NCBI GenBank assembly: GCA_964017185.1
Contig: OZ024870.1
Coordinates: 61,048,812 to 61,112,811 of the forward strand
DNA from: Rugalucina vietnamica
Lineage: Eukaryota > Mollusca > Bivalvia > Lucinida > Lucinidae
DNA length: 64,000 bases
Direction of reading: 5' to 3'
The translations under genes and the position numbers were made by a program. Shown piece after piece: positions 1 to 10,145 of the stretch (its first letter is position 1; every line of letters begins with the position of its first letter). The notes beneath the pieces were generated by a model that was given only the letters and a program-made list of their open reading frames with translations, had not been told where the DNA came from and did not search any database.

Positions 1-402
1 TTGACCTATTTTACGGCAATGTCAATTTTGGAAACATAGGCTTTTACATGGGAAAAGGCGAAAACAGTGGATATTTTGGAAACTGGTGCAGCCTGAGACC
101 TGAAAGTTGCTAGATGCAGACAACTAATGGAGTCAATGAAGGTAAGTAATTAATGAAGGCCAAGGTCATTTCTTGACCTTGACCCCAGGTCATTTAAGTA
201 TCAAAATTAAAATTATGGTTTTCTCAGAAATCACTGGGTTTGGAAACTATTGCAGCCTGAGACCTGAAACTTTGCAGATGCAGACAACTTATGAAGTCAA
301 TAAAGGTGTGTGAGTATTCAAGGTCAAGGTCATTTCATGATGACTTAATACTCCAAGATCAGGCTTCAGGTGAGCGTTCTCAGGACCAATGGTCCTCTGG
401 TT
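1..402 (-). repeat. Fragment of the AGGACCATTGGTCCT/CAAGGTCA array family
   Basis: The segment matches the arrays at 13123-20849 in reverse orientation, with the same 'gcagcctgagacctgaaa' and 'tcaaggtcaaggtcat' phrases. It ends in the family terminus 'ggaccaatggtcctctggt'. The left part lies outside the window. No coding content seen. Confidence 0.8.
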
Positions 403-1055
403 ACTTTTGTAAGAAAAAAGGATAGGGGTTGATATTTCAGGTATCATTATGTTTTGTTCCTTCCTTTATATAATATAAATGGGTTTAACATGTCTCAATC
501 ACTACAAAATGGTGATGGTGTTTCTAAGGATTCCCTTTCACTTGGTATGAAGGCAAACACCATGGTGGGGTATCTATTATTTTATGAACTTTTCTCTACA
601 GCACGAAAAAGTATTAGATTTCAGTATATTTTAGTCTAAGTCAATACAAGTAAAACTGTGAATATTTGCATGTTAAAATTTTAATTTAAGTAATTTTCTG
701 ATACTGATTTAGTGTGATGTATTGCATATACTCTTTATACATACTAATCATACATGTTGTAGTTAAGTGGTTTAACATCAGAAAAAAAAAGTTATTTGCT
801 CTATGGTCTGATCCTGAAAATTGTCATAAGCTTTGAAGGCAGTTTGATGTTTTGTCCTTGGCAACCAGAATATTTCTGATGTTGTATACTGTCATGTTGG
901 TTGAGTTTTAACATGTACGCTCATTCAGTGTTTTGAGCAAAAATTTGAAAAATGTTATAACATTTAATTGATAATTTTCGTTTTTACAGCTGAAAGAAAT
1001 CACTGTTTATTGCACAGATGTGTTTTCGTAATGTCTTATATTCCACCTATTTCAG
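403..1055. other. Upstream/intronic sequence, no recognised feature
   Basis: AT-rich sequence with short A/T runs and no supported exon. It ends in a pyrimidine-containing acceptor (ttcag at 1051-1055) that starts the first recognised exon of the following gene. Confidence 0.4.
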
Positions 1056-1228
1056 CCCCAGTCCCAACCCCACCCACAAGTGTGCGCAGCACCATGACCC
1101 CAGGGTCTGAGCACGGTACAGCAGTGCGAGCCAATGAGCCGTCAGATATCACAGGTCAGAGTGAGGCAGGATCCAGTATTAAACAGTCTCCAAGAACAGG
1201 AGGAGAGCTCGGCAAATCTAGACAACAG
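1056..1228 (+). CDS. Exon a of the disordered-tail gene
   Basis: Acceptor ttcag ends at 1055 and donor gttagt begins at 1229. The exon enters at codon position 2 and leaves on a codon boundary. Confidence 0.6.
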
Positions 1229-4200
1229 GTTAGTTGTCAACACTCGGGGCCATTGTTATAAAACTTTTTTAATGCTCAGCTCAACTGAGTCTAAAACTTA
1301 TTCTGCTCATAAATGTTAAAATGCCAACAATTGTTGGCATTTTAACATTTATGAGCAGGATAAATTACTGGTTTTTGAGTTTTGAAACTGAATATCCACT
1401 AATTTTGATTATTTCAACATCTATGAGCAGTTGAAATTTCATGCTCCGCTGAGCTGAGCTGGAAAAAAAAATAAATTCTGGGAAATTAGGTTTAATATTA
1501 AGTATGTTTATCTCCCATTTACTATAGTTTTTGGCAGCCATCATATAGATCAATATTTGCTTGACTTTTACACAACTCTTGTTACAAGTATGTCATATTT
1601 AAATTATTCCTGTCCACAGGAAACAGTCTGTTCAATAAACTTTCATATTTCTGTACGCTTTGTTTCAGGTTTCCCGTGAGTTGTCCCCCCTGCATGCTGT
1701 ATCACCAACATTCTCAACCCGGGTGCCCAAGGCCCCTGCCACTACCCCTGCTGTCAAGTCTCCCAGATCTGCTCCCCAGGCCCGAGACCTGTCAACAGCA
1801 ACAGTGACGCCCCAGGACTGGCCCCCAGGGGATAAAGCTGGCTCACCAGTACATATCAGGGCACCAGTCAATACCCCGGGGAGCTTGATGAATCAGGAAA
1901 TGGGTAAGCCTCCAAATTATTATGATATGAATTGATAATTTTCAAAGAATTATTGAAGATAAACAAGCAATGTGCTTGAAAGATAAAGGAAAGGAAACAA
2001 GCAATGTGCTTGAAAGATAAAGGAAAGGAAACAAGCAATGTGCTTGAAAGATAAAGGAAAGGAAACAAGCAATGTGCTTGAAAGATAAAGGAAAGGAAAC
2101 AAGCAATGTGCTTGAAAGATAAAGGAAAGGAAACAAGCAATGTGCTTGAAAGATAAAGGAAAGGAAACAAGCAATGTGCTTGAAAGATAAAGGAAAGGAA
2201 ACAAGCAATGTGTTTGAAAGATAAAGGAAAGGAAACAAGCAATGTGCTTGAAAGATAAAGGAAAGGAAACAAGCAATGTGTTTGAAAGATAAAGGAAAGG
2301 AAACAAGCAATGTGTTTGAAAGATAAAGGAAATGGAAACAGTGTTTAACTCATTTAAGCGTTGCGTCCCTTTTATGAGACATAGGCAAACAGAATAGCCC
2401 CAGATGTGACTCCGCAGAACGCAGCATCCCATCTGGGGCTATTCTGTTTGCTTAGAGAATTTTCATTGAAAAATTCAATAAAATTTAAGAATCACTCCTG
2501 ATGCCCCTAAAAATGAAAGTGGACTCACTTAAATGATAATTATGGGAAAATCCATTCATCAAATATGGGTTAATACCGACACCCAGTGCCTAGATATTTG
2601 AGCCGCCCCATGGGAAAACCAACAATCTGCATAGGCGAAAACAAAGACGCAGATCAGCTTCGCGGTAACCGCGAAGCTGATCAGTGTCTTTGTTTTCGCT
2701 ACTCGGATAGTACAATTCCTCTTTTACTTAAATCCGAAATTTCAAGCTTTTAGCTCTTTTCTGTGCTTGTACAGGCCGGTTTGTGTCGGACCTGTTTGGA
2801 AACCACATTGTTGGTTTTCCCACGAGGTGGCTCATTTGTAGTTGCTGTCCGTCATAAGCATAAAACTGATTATATACATAATATGCATATCCAATCGGGA
2901 AAGAAAATAACAAATTTATATAAATTGATATATTCAAATTTAAAAATTTCCATTACTCTGTGTCTTTTAAATTGTGTTTTATTTATTAATTTTAGTTTAA
3001 AGAATCTTAATGCAATTAGAAACATACTTTTCATTTTCAGGTTTAGGAACAATCCAAGAGTCTGCCTATAGTGATCAGCCTCTCCCCATGTCAAGAGGTG
3101 GTAGAAGTGTCAGATTTGAGATCCCTGAGATACCCCCACCACCCTCCTCACCCCAGGAGTCTGATGAAGGAGGGTTAGCTGGTGAACGGAGCAGGAACAC
3201 TGTCACTGTTAATACAGTCATACCTAAAGATACACCTTCTGTCAGTCATAATCAGTCTGGAGCACCAACTATTCCTACAGACCAAAATACTGTAAATACT
3301 AACTTTAATTTAACCAGAGAAAATACAAGGGAAAGCTCACTGGTTAAATCAGGAAAGTCCCAGAATGGGTCAAGAATTCAGCGTGAATTGTCCATGGTTT
3401 CTTCCCCAGAACCGTGGCCACAGGTCATTGAAGCAGATTTTGATACAACTCCCAATCCAAAATCAGACAGTACCCTTCATATGGCCTCATCAGAACCAAA
3501 GGCAAGTACATCAGATGCTCAAGAAAAGGAAGGCGACCAGTCTTCAAATGCAATGAGAGAAATAAAGGTAGAGATAACTAAACATGTACCAGCTCCAGAG
3601 GAACCCACTAGTGAATTTGTTAACCCAGCCAGTCCAATTGTGAACCAGACTGAGCCGGTGTCAAAGGTCAAGAAGATGATGGAAGGATCAAGAAAAGTTG
3701 ATTCTCCTGCCCCTCCCCCTCCATCCCCAGAGGCAAAGGAGGATATTACAAAAGATGACAAAGGCAGAAAAGTTCCCATTGTAGAAGTTGGTCGGCAGTC
3801 TGGGTTTGATGATGAGCCATCAATGACTGTAATGCAAATACAACCCAAAGGTGTTACTAGAAAGCAGCCAAAACAGAGACATCTTGACACCTTTGTAAAT
3901 ATTGACATTCCGGCTTCTCAGCCTCCACCTGAGCCACCTAAGAGTAAGAATGAGGTTGTGTATGAGAAAAATGGGATAATTATGGAAGAATCAGAGCATG
4001 AAGCTGAAGAAAGTGACAGACAAATTACTGAGTCAGTACAGAGCACACTTGCTAACAGGACCATCTCTGAAGCAGACACTGAAGCAACTAGCTCAGTCGT
4101 GGAGCCGGCCATATCACAGGCCTCCCAGGGTCCAGCTCTGTCTGAGGATTTCTCGGAAAGGCAGGAGAAAAGTCGAGGCCAGCAACTGTTTGGTGAATGG

Positions 4201-4431
4201 TCTGGGGTAGAGAGAGAAGCATCCGATGTTGATACTCAAGCTATGTTAAGTTCCGACAAGCAGGATCTTGATATGACTGAAGATGGAGGGGATCATGATG
4301 GATTTAAAGAGGATCTGCAGAGAGAATATGAAAAATTAAAAGAAGAAACAAAACATATGGAAGAACAGTCTGATGATAAAGATAAAAGTGAAGAGGTTAA
4401 TGATGACTCGAGTCCTGATAAGGATGTCTAA
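1056..4431 (+). CDS. 3' part of an unrecognised gene encoding a disordered Ser/Pro/Glu-rich protein tail
   Basis: Three exons join in one frame: 1056-1228, 1669-1903 and 3041-4431, giving about 599 residues plus a TAA stop. Each intron is GT..AG. The exon 2/3 junction splits a Gly codon (G|GT), which strongly supports the model. The first exon enters mid-codon, so the 5' end of the gene lies to the left. The product is low complexity: Pro-rich near the start, a PPPP-containing stretch early in exon 3, many Ser/Thr/Glu, and an acidic Lys/Glu C-terminus that could form a short coiled coil (EDLQREYEKLKEETKHMEEQ). There is no transmembrane segment or catalytic motif. I do not recognise the family. 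It is probably the intracellular or regulatory tail of a larger protein; that is inference. The introns hold a 34 bp minisatellite and a hairpin MITE. Confidence 0.7.
1303..1358. repeat. Perfect 56 bp palindrome inside an intron
   Basis: Each half is 28 nt with the centre between 1330 and 1331 (..CCAACAA|TTGTTGG..) and no loop. Weaker inverted similarity continues outward ('ctcagctcaactgag' on the left, 'gctgagctgagct' near 1450). It is probably the core of a foldback element covering about 1270-1462. Confidence 0.85.
1669..1903 (+). CDS. Exon b of the disordered-tail gene
   Basis: Acceptor tttcag ends at 1668 and donor gtaagc begins at 1904. It encodes a Pro/Thr/Ala-rich stretch and ends on the first base of a Gly codon completed by the next exon. 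Confidence 0.75.
1961..2334. repeat. 34 bp tandem repeat, 11 copies
   Basis: Units start at 1961, 1995, 2029 and every 34 bp to 2301. Each unit contains the imperfect palindrome 'caagcaatgtgcttg'. Copies are nearly identical, differing mainly by gcttg/gtttg. The array lies in the intron just after exon b. It generates long shadow ORFs on the minus strand. Confidence 0.95.
2385..2451. repeat. Short foldback with 21 bp perfect arms
   Basis: Arm 2385-2405 (gcaaacagaatagcccc..) pairs perfectly with 2431-2451, with a 25 nt loop. It looks like the core of a small foldback MITE. Confidence 0.8.
2600..2833 (+). mobile_element. Hairpin MITE, family A
   Basis: Terminal inverted repeats run gagccgcc... 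to ...ggtggctc, followed inward by 'gggaaaaccaacaa' and its complement. A nested inner palindrome has arms starting GATCAGCTTCGCGGT. The flanking ATTT is duplicated (2596-2599 and 2834-2837). Confidence 0.9.
3041..4431 (+). CDS. Terminal exon c of the disordered-tail gene
   Basis: Acceptor ttttcag ends at 3040. The open frame of 463 codons ends with TAA. A poly(A) signal AATAAA lies at 4627-4632, about 195 nt past the stop. Confidence 0.8.
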
Positions 4432-4626
4432 TTGTTTTGAAAAAAAATACCATTGTTTAGATAAGGGGAGTATTTATTGATAATTTATGGACATTTTTTT
4501 GTGTGTTTCTGCAATAATAATCTTTTTGGTACCCATAACTTTTATCTAGGATGATTTTGATGGATATCCTTAAGTTATTGTGGGTATGTATTTAACGGAA
4601 CAAACAAAACTTATCTCTTGATTTTC

Positions 4627-4632
4627 AATAAA
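4627..4632 (+). promoter_or_regulatory. Polyadenylation signal AATAAA of the disordered-tail gene
   Basis: First canonical AATAAA downstream of the stop at 4431. Another AATAAA occurs near 5541, so alternative 3' ends are possible. Confidence 0.5.
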
Positions 4633-4639
4633 TACTATT

Positions 4640-5600
4640 CTGGTCACCAAGATATTTAAGAGAGACTAATGATGCTTTATGTTCGAACAAGATAACTTTG
4701 AATGGCATTTATATTTTTAAAGACCAAGATATTGTGCTCTATTTGTATATCAGTTTTAAGTTTCAAACAGTATTAAAGATCTGTATTTTGATTATTTTTG
4801 TGTGCCTTAAAGATAATGTGTTGAGCACTATTTGTCCAAGTGACTTTTATAAATGTACTCTCTTGATGTAAAAATCTGGTTTGAAATTTGAAGTGTATTT
4901 TCTACCTCTTAAACTTCATATCTAATGTTATTGTCCTCATGAATTTGAAATAATGTTTCAACATTTAGGCATGTACATGTTTGGAGTATTTATAATTTTT
5001 GTGCATGTTTCATGGCTTTTATTCAAACTTCAGGGGTACTGTAACCGTAAAGTTTTGTCATGTTTTTTTTTTCTTCTTTGATTGTTAAAGGAAGAATGTC
5101 TTAAAATGAGGACTTAACATAAGTCACTAGGTAGCAAGTATATGCAAATATGTGAATGAATACCAGCAGTAATATCTTATTCTTAAATGCGACTGAGTAT
5201 TTCACAGGGATTTTTGAAACAGAATATATTTTTGAAGAAACTTGAATAGTGGTTGACAGATGGACACTGTTTCATATCGCAAAGCATAGCATAGTTTTGT
5301 GTAAAATACATGTACTATATACACCACTGTTCCAGTATTAAGAGTATGAAAAGTGCACAAGAGAATGGTTATGCAATTCAATTTTCAAAGCTTTCATTTT
5401 GGGAGGCACATCATAGGTTTAACTTCTCAATATTTGTTGCCATGAAACAAAATAATTTGACATCTATTCTGCCAATGAATGTCTCAGAACTTTTAAAAAT
5501 ATGCTTTAATCACTGGGAATGAATGGTAATGGACAGCTGCAATAAATCTGAATGAAGTCAGTAAAAATTTACACTGAAAAAGTCACATGAAAAGTCATTT
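4640..5600. other. 3' flanking AT-rich sequence
   Basis: No ORF, exon or recognised repeat. Possibly a long 3' UTR. Confidence 0.4.
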
Positions 5601-5832
5601 GAGCCGCCGCTTGGGAAAACCAACAATCTGCATAGGTGAAAACAAAGGCGCAGATCAGCTTCGCAGTAACTGCGAAGCTGATCAGCGTCTTTTTTCGCTA
5701 CACGGATAGTACAATTCCTCTACTTTCTAAATCCAAAATTTAGAGCCTCTAACCATATCCTGTGACTGTACAGCCTGGTTTGTGTCAGACCTGGTCAGAA
5801 CTCAAATTATTGGTTTTCTCTCGCACAGGCTC
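5601..5832 (+). mobile_element. Hairpin MITE, family A
   Basis: It has the gagccgccgc...aggctc termini, the inner GATCAGCTTCGCAGT palindrome and the 'cggtttgtgtcagacctgg'-type right half. Flanks are attt and atgt, so the target duplication has one mismatch. Confidence 0.88.
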
Positions 5833-5955
5833 ATGTATTGCTTGATTTTGACCTATGATGGATCAGACGTTAGATAAGACCAAGAAGCAGCATGTGAAAG
5901 GTAAATCTGGATGAAATCCTGCTAGCATTCCACAAGTTATTTGTTGCACATACAT

Positions 5956-6186
5956 GAGCCGCATCATGAGAAAACTGGATTTCTACCTGTGCAAAACAAA
6001 GGCGCAGATCAGCTTCACAGTAACTGCAGAGCTGATCATCTCCTTTGTTTTCGCTACACGGATAGTACAATTCCTCTTCTTCCTAAATCCGAAATTTCAG
6101 GCTTCTAGCTATCTGTAGCTGCACAGGTTGGTTTGTGTCAGACCTTGTTGGAAACCCCGAATACTGGTTTTCTGGAGTCGCGGCTC
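5956..6186 (+). mobile_element. Hairpin MITE, family A (diverged)
   Basis: Same layout as the copy at 5601, 123 bp downstream, with diverged ends (gagccgcatcatgag ... tcgcggctc) and a mutated inner palindrome. Confidence 0.85.
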
Positions 6187-6939
6187 GCATAACATGAGTG
6201 GTAGGTATTTTCTTTGGAAATAACCATTACTATCTGAATACCATTTAACATGCTATTAAGTAAACTCATCCAGTTTATGATCTTTCTAATGTCAAAATCA
6301 GGCTTACAACTAACTGAGGTGATGATCTTCCTGGCTATGGCTTTGTGAAAATATTTACCTGCCTAAACTCAGATAATTTGAAAATGGAGTGCAATGGATT
6401 GACAGAGAACAGTAATTGTGTTTCATTTTATTGTTTATGTTTTAACTATTTTTTCACATGAATCCATCCATTCTGTTTGTTTATAAACTTGTTATTGCAT
6501 TGTTGTTGTTTTTTTCGATTTGAAAATTTTATTTCTTATATCCTGTATGCTTTGTCACCTATTTTACAAGATTATTGTACATGTATTTTGCTAAACGTTT
6601 TTTATATGCTGTCAGAAATTTTAGCAGAGTACATTATGATTATGCAGCCTCACATGGTGAGATAGCAGTGATATTACAGGGTCTGGTAGGGACCTTAAGA
6701 TTAAGTGGGGCCATTTGACAAGTCTATGCAGTTTGACTTGCAAATAGTACAAATTTACGGTTCTATAACGCATTTACATATGATGACCATTGCATGTGAT
6801 GTTATTTTGGGCAGAGCTGTGATAAATAAATTTGATGTAAAATATTGTTTTCTCTGTTTAATAAGTTACCAGTTTTTCATTTATCATTATAAATCACACC
6901 ATCTAGCCGGCGGCCAATGCTCTGGTGTCTGTAATTGTC
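6187..6939. other. Unannotated AT-rich sequence
   Basis: No supported exon or repeat boundary recognised. Confidence 0.35.
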
Positions 6940-7435
6940 ATCATCGTCCACAATGTTCAAACATCTCAGAAACAGCAGGGCCAATCAAAGCCAAACTTCA
7001 TGTAGAGAATCCATACGAAGGGGTTTGTATAGGTAAATGGTCCAGGTCACATGACCAAGTTGGCCACCATGGCTATAAATAGCAAAAACTTTTAAAATCT
7101 TCAGAAGGCCTATGATTTTAAAACTTGCTATGAAGCATCAGGCAATGGATCGCTACAAAGTTTTTACAGATCACGACCCTGGGATGACCTTGTCCTATTT
7201 TACGGCAAGGTCAGCTTAGATTGCCAATGTTTTTAGATGGGGAAATTATTAAAATGTAATTAAATGAAGGGTGGGGGGGACTTGCTGGGACTATGCAAAT
7301 GGACAGAAATGGGCAAATGAACTGAAGATTTGGTCCCCAGGGGTTGGTATGACCATAATAGTCAAAGAAGTTTATGGTATACATGTATATCCAAGATCTC
7401 AGGTGAGCATTTACTGGACCATTGGTCCTCAGGTT
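6940..7435 (-). repeat. Array-family D fragment, reverse orientation
   Basis: It shares 'gccaatcaaagccaaacttcat', 'ggtcacatgaccaag' and 'ctataaatagcaaaaac' with 61791-63705. It ends in the family terminus 'ggaccattggtcctcaggt'. Confidence 0.85.
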
Positions 7436-7747
7436 TTGTATTTGGGGTGAGAATGGAAAGCAATTGACAACACTTCCTCTTGAATTAGCAGAGGAGAATG
7501 GCTATGACCATACCTGTATGAAAGCGATGTACGGACATGGGGAGCATGCTAGCTTTGTAGTTAAGAGCCTTGGTCTTTAACCACACTGTTATTGAGAAAG
7601 GCACATTAACACCCCATAGTGCTGTGGCTCTGTCCTGACAACTGAAAAATTATTGACTGGGATGTAAACACACAAAATTTCAGATCTGCACCAATGTTAA
7701 TTGATCCTGTGCTGGCTTTCCTACATATTCATTCTAGATTTGATGTT

Positions 7748-8057
7748 ACCTCATTCAAATGCCTCTAAAATTCTGCTGTTAATCCCTATTTGGCATTCAG
7801 ACAGAAGGTTTTCCCATTTCAGATATCCTGTATTTTTGTAGAACTGAATTAGCTTTTGCTCTGGCATGATGCACCAAAACCAAGGACCACTGCTGATTTG
7901 CAAACAATGAAGACATGAATCATACTCATCTTCTTGCGCTGTTTGCTCAGACCCATTTTTTTCTGAAAACTTTAGATCAATAACTTGATTCTTCAAAGAA
8001 AGAATAGAAGGGCATAGAGATTGCACAGTCAAATCTAAATCCCAAACCCAGACATCG
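7748..8057 (-). CDS. Candidate 3' terminal exon of an unidentified gene
   Basis: A minus-strand open frame runs from the edge of a MITE at about 8057 down to a TGA near 7748. The translation reads like ordinary globular protein (..DVWVWDLDLTVQSLCPSI.. then ..GPWFWCIMPEQKLIQFYK..), without low complexity, and the 5' part hints at a WD-like strand. A weak acceptor (gggatttag) precedes ATTTGACTG at about 8034. I do not recognise the family and saw no further exons. It could be a real terminal exon, a processed fragment or chance. Confidence 0.3.
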
Positions 8058-8058
8058 G

Positions 8059-8194
8059 GACCCAGTTGTTCAAAACTAATGACGTCGTTAGTTAACGTTT
8101 CGTTAAAATTTCAAACATTTATATAATATTACAAATACAGTTATTTTTTGTTGAAAAAATGTGAGAATGTGAGATGCTTTGAACAACTGGGTCC
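8059..8194. mobile_element. Small foldback MITE, family H (deleted copy)
   Basis: Ends 'gacccagttgttcaaa' and 'tttgaacaactgggtcc' are inverted. The body shares 'cgttagttaacg' and 'cgttaaaatttcaaacat' with 8939-9173. Confidence 0.8.
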
Positions 8195-8938
8195 AGGTGG
8201 GAAAGAAAATACAGTACAGAACATTACAAAAATGTTACAACACTAATGAAGAGCATGACGACTAGCTCTTTCCCAAAAAGGTAGCCACCAAGATTCAAAG
8301 CTGCAAACTTTAGCTAAGTCCAATCAAAATTTGTATAAGGAGTTGGATGAAAGTGAATAAACACAAGACGATATTCAAAACATAATTTATTCTTTGTTCT
8401 TAGAAACAATTGGTAATACAGATGCACCTATGTGTATTAGAATTTTTCTGACTACAGCACTTGAATTGTATAAGCTGGTTTTCTGATGAAAATTATGAGC
8501 TGGATTCATTAAAAGATCCTTTTTTTTCCACATTTCCTTGGGCACACAAAATATCTAGCACTTGTTTTAAATGATCACTAACTTGTGAGTCTCATATAAA
8601 TACTTCTCTTCAGTGTTTCTGAACAGTTCCGAAAATCTGCTTATTTTACATAAAAAAATATGCAAAACAAAGGTGAAGATCAGCTACACTGCTTCTGGTA
8701 AAAAGAATGGACAAGTCTTCACAGACTTCTAAAGTCTAGCCATTATTGTTGTTACTTCTTAGAGTCCCCATGCTTATTTATTCGGGGCACACATCTTAAC
8801 TCTTACACATTACTTGGGCAAGTTAAGATCTCAATTCAATAATTTCAATGTTTGCAACTGATGACTTCTTATTTACAGTGCTGTCTACACAGTACTCTCT
8901 CAAAACAAGCTATCCAATGTTCTTCAGAGCAGTGAACA
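8195..8938. other. Unannotated sequence between two family H MITEs
   Basis: No supported gene or repeat seen; AT-rich. Confidence 0.35.
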
Positions 8939-9173
8939 GGGGCAAGTTGTTCAAAACTTTGTTAGCTTAACATAATTGTTAAGACGCCAACTTGTTAAGT
9001 TAATGCCGACTACATAAGCATTGTTTTTTGTTGATAAAAAGTGAGAATCCTTTGCATTGCAAAGAATTCTCACATTTTATAAACAAAAAATAACAGTGTA
9101 TTCGTAATATTCATGTTTAAAATTTTAACGAATCATTAACTAACGACATTGTTAATTTTGAAAAACCAGCCCC
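8939..9173. mobile_element. Foldback MITE, family H (longer copy)
   Basis: Inverted ends are 'ggggcaagttgttcaaaac' and 'gttaattttgaaaaacc..cccc'. An internal inverted pair ('gagaatcctttgcattgcaaag' region against 'attctcacattttat') gives a long foldback. Homologous to 8059-8194. Confidence 0.8.
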
Positions 9174-9347
9174 AGATTTCTAGCGACCCCAACTGAATCT
9201 TGTCAATATTCTTTAAGAATCAAGGGTGAGTTGTGTCAGGAAATAAGGATCCTGCAGCTGGTGTTTCACTGAATCTCCTAGGTCATCAATTGCCCACTAT
9301 CTATTGCTAGCAACTATCTGAGTCATATATTGGACACTTTATAAAAT

Positions 9348-9568
9348 GAGCCTGTGCGTGAGAAATCCAACAATTTGGATTCCGACCACGTCCAACACAA
9401 ACAGGCCTGTACAGTCACAGAAGATGGCTGGAGACTTAAAAAGTAGAGGAATTGTACTATCCGTGTAGCGAAAACAAAGGCGATGACAGCAGTTACTGCG
9501 AAGCTGTTCGCTGATCTGCGCCTTTGTTTTTGCCTATGCAGATTGTTGGTTTTCCCATGCAGTGGCTC
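9348..9568 (-). mobile_element. Hairpin MITE, family A, reverse orientation
   Basis: The right-half phrase (gacacaaac..) comes first and the GCGAAGCTG.. palindrome second. Flanking AAAT is duplicated at 9344-9347 and 9569-9572. Confidence 0.9.
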
Positions 9569-9959
9569 AAATGTTCTCTGTTTCTTTTCAGCACAGTTTA
9601 AAAGTAAGATTCACAGAGTAATGGTTCAAAGGAGCCCTGTTTGCTTGCATAATATATGTGCCGGTTGGTAGTTTACAATTTAATCATGCCCTTTTACTGT
9701 CATGTATGTTATTTCTGACTGTTAACCAAATATGATGGCAACTGCCATCTTAAAACACCTAAGGACTGATATGTTTGGTTTAAGATTTATTAGCAATATC
9801 TGCTTACTGATGTCAGTGAGGGTGAATATGCAGCCATATCGCTCTTTTTCAACATTTGTTTAAAGCACAGTTTTTAGATCTGGTCAGAAACCATGAAAAG
9901 AAGTACAAGCCAATTAAAAGTCATATTATGAATGAATGAACACCCAACACAGTCAACAA

Positions 9960-10145
9960 TCAGTCTCTCCTGAGAGGATATTTGATAGACTCCACACCAT
10001 CCTTGGTGACCACACAAATATGGACGGCATCACCGGTGTAAATATCTCGCTCTGCGGCTGATATAAATCCGTCTCGGATCAGTTTAACCACAGCTTCTTT
10101 ACCCAGTGGGGTTCTGGCCTGATTCTGTACATTTTTGAAGCCAAC
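9960..10145 (-). CDS. PSMB1: PSMB1 terminal exon
   Basis: Acceptor tttgcag (minus strand) ends at 10146. It encodes VGFKNVQNQ.. to ..YPLRRD and a TGA at 9962-9960; 61 residues. Confidence 0.95.
   Translation of the reverse strand, partial: VGFKNVQNQARTPLGKEAVVKLIRDGFISAAERDIYTGDAVHICVVTKDGVESIKYPLRRD

Noticed and set aside
1961..2334. Regular 34 bp units resembling a CRISPR array
   Set aside because: Units are contiguous with no unique spacers, and the context is a eukaryotic intron.
1868..2432. Overlapping minus-strand ORFs of 122-160 codons
   Set aside because: They arise from the 34 bp minisatellite, which is open in all three frames of that strand; pure low complexity.
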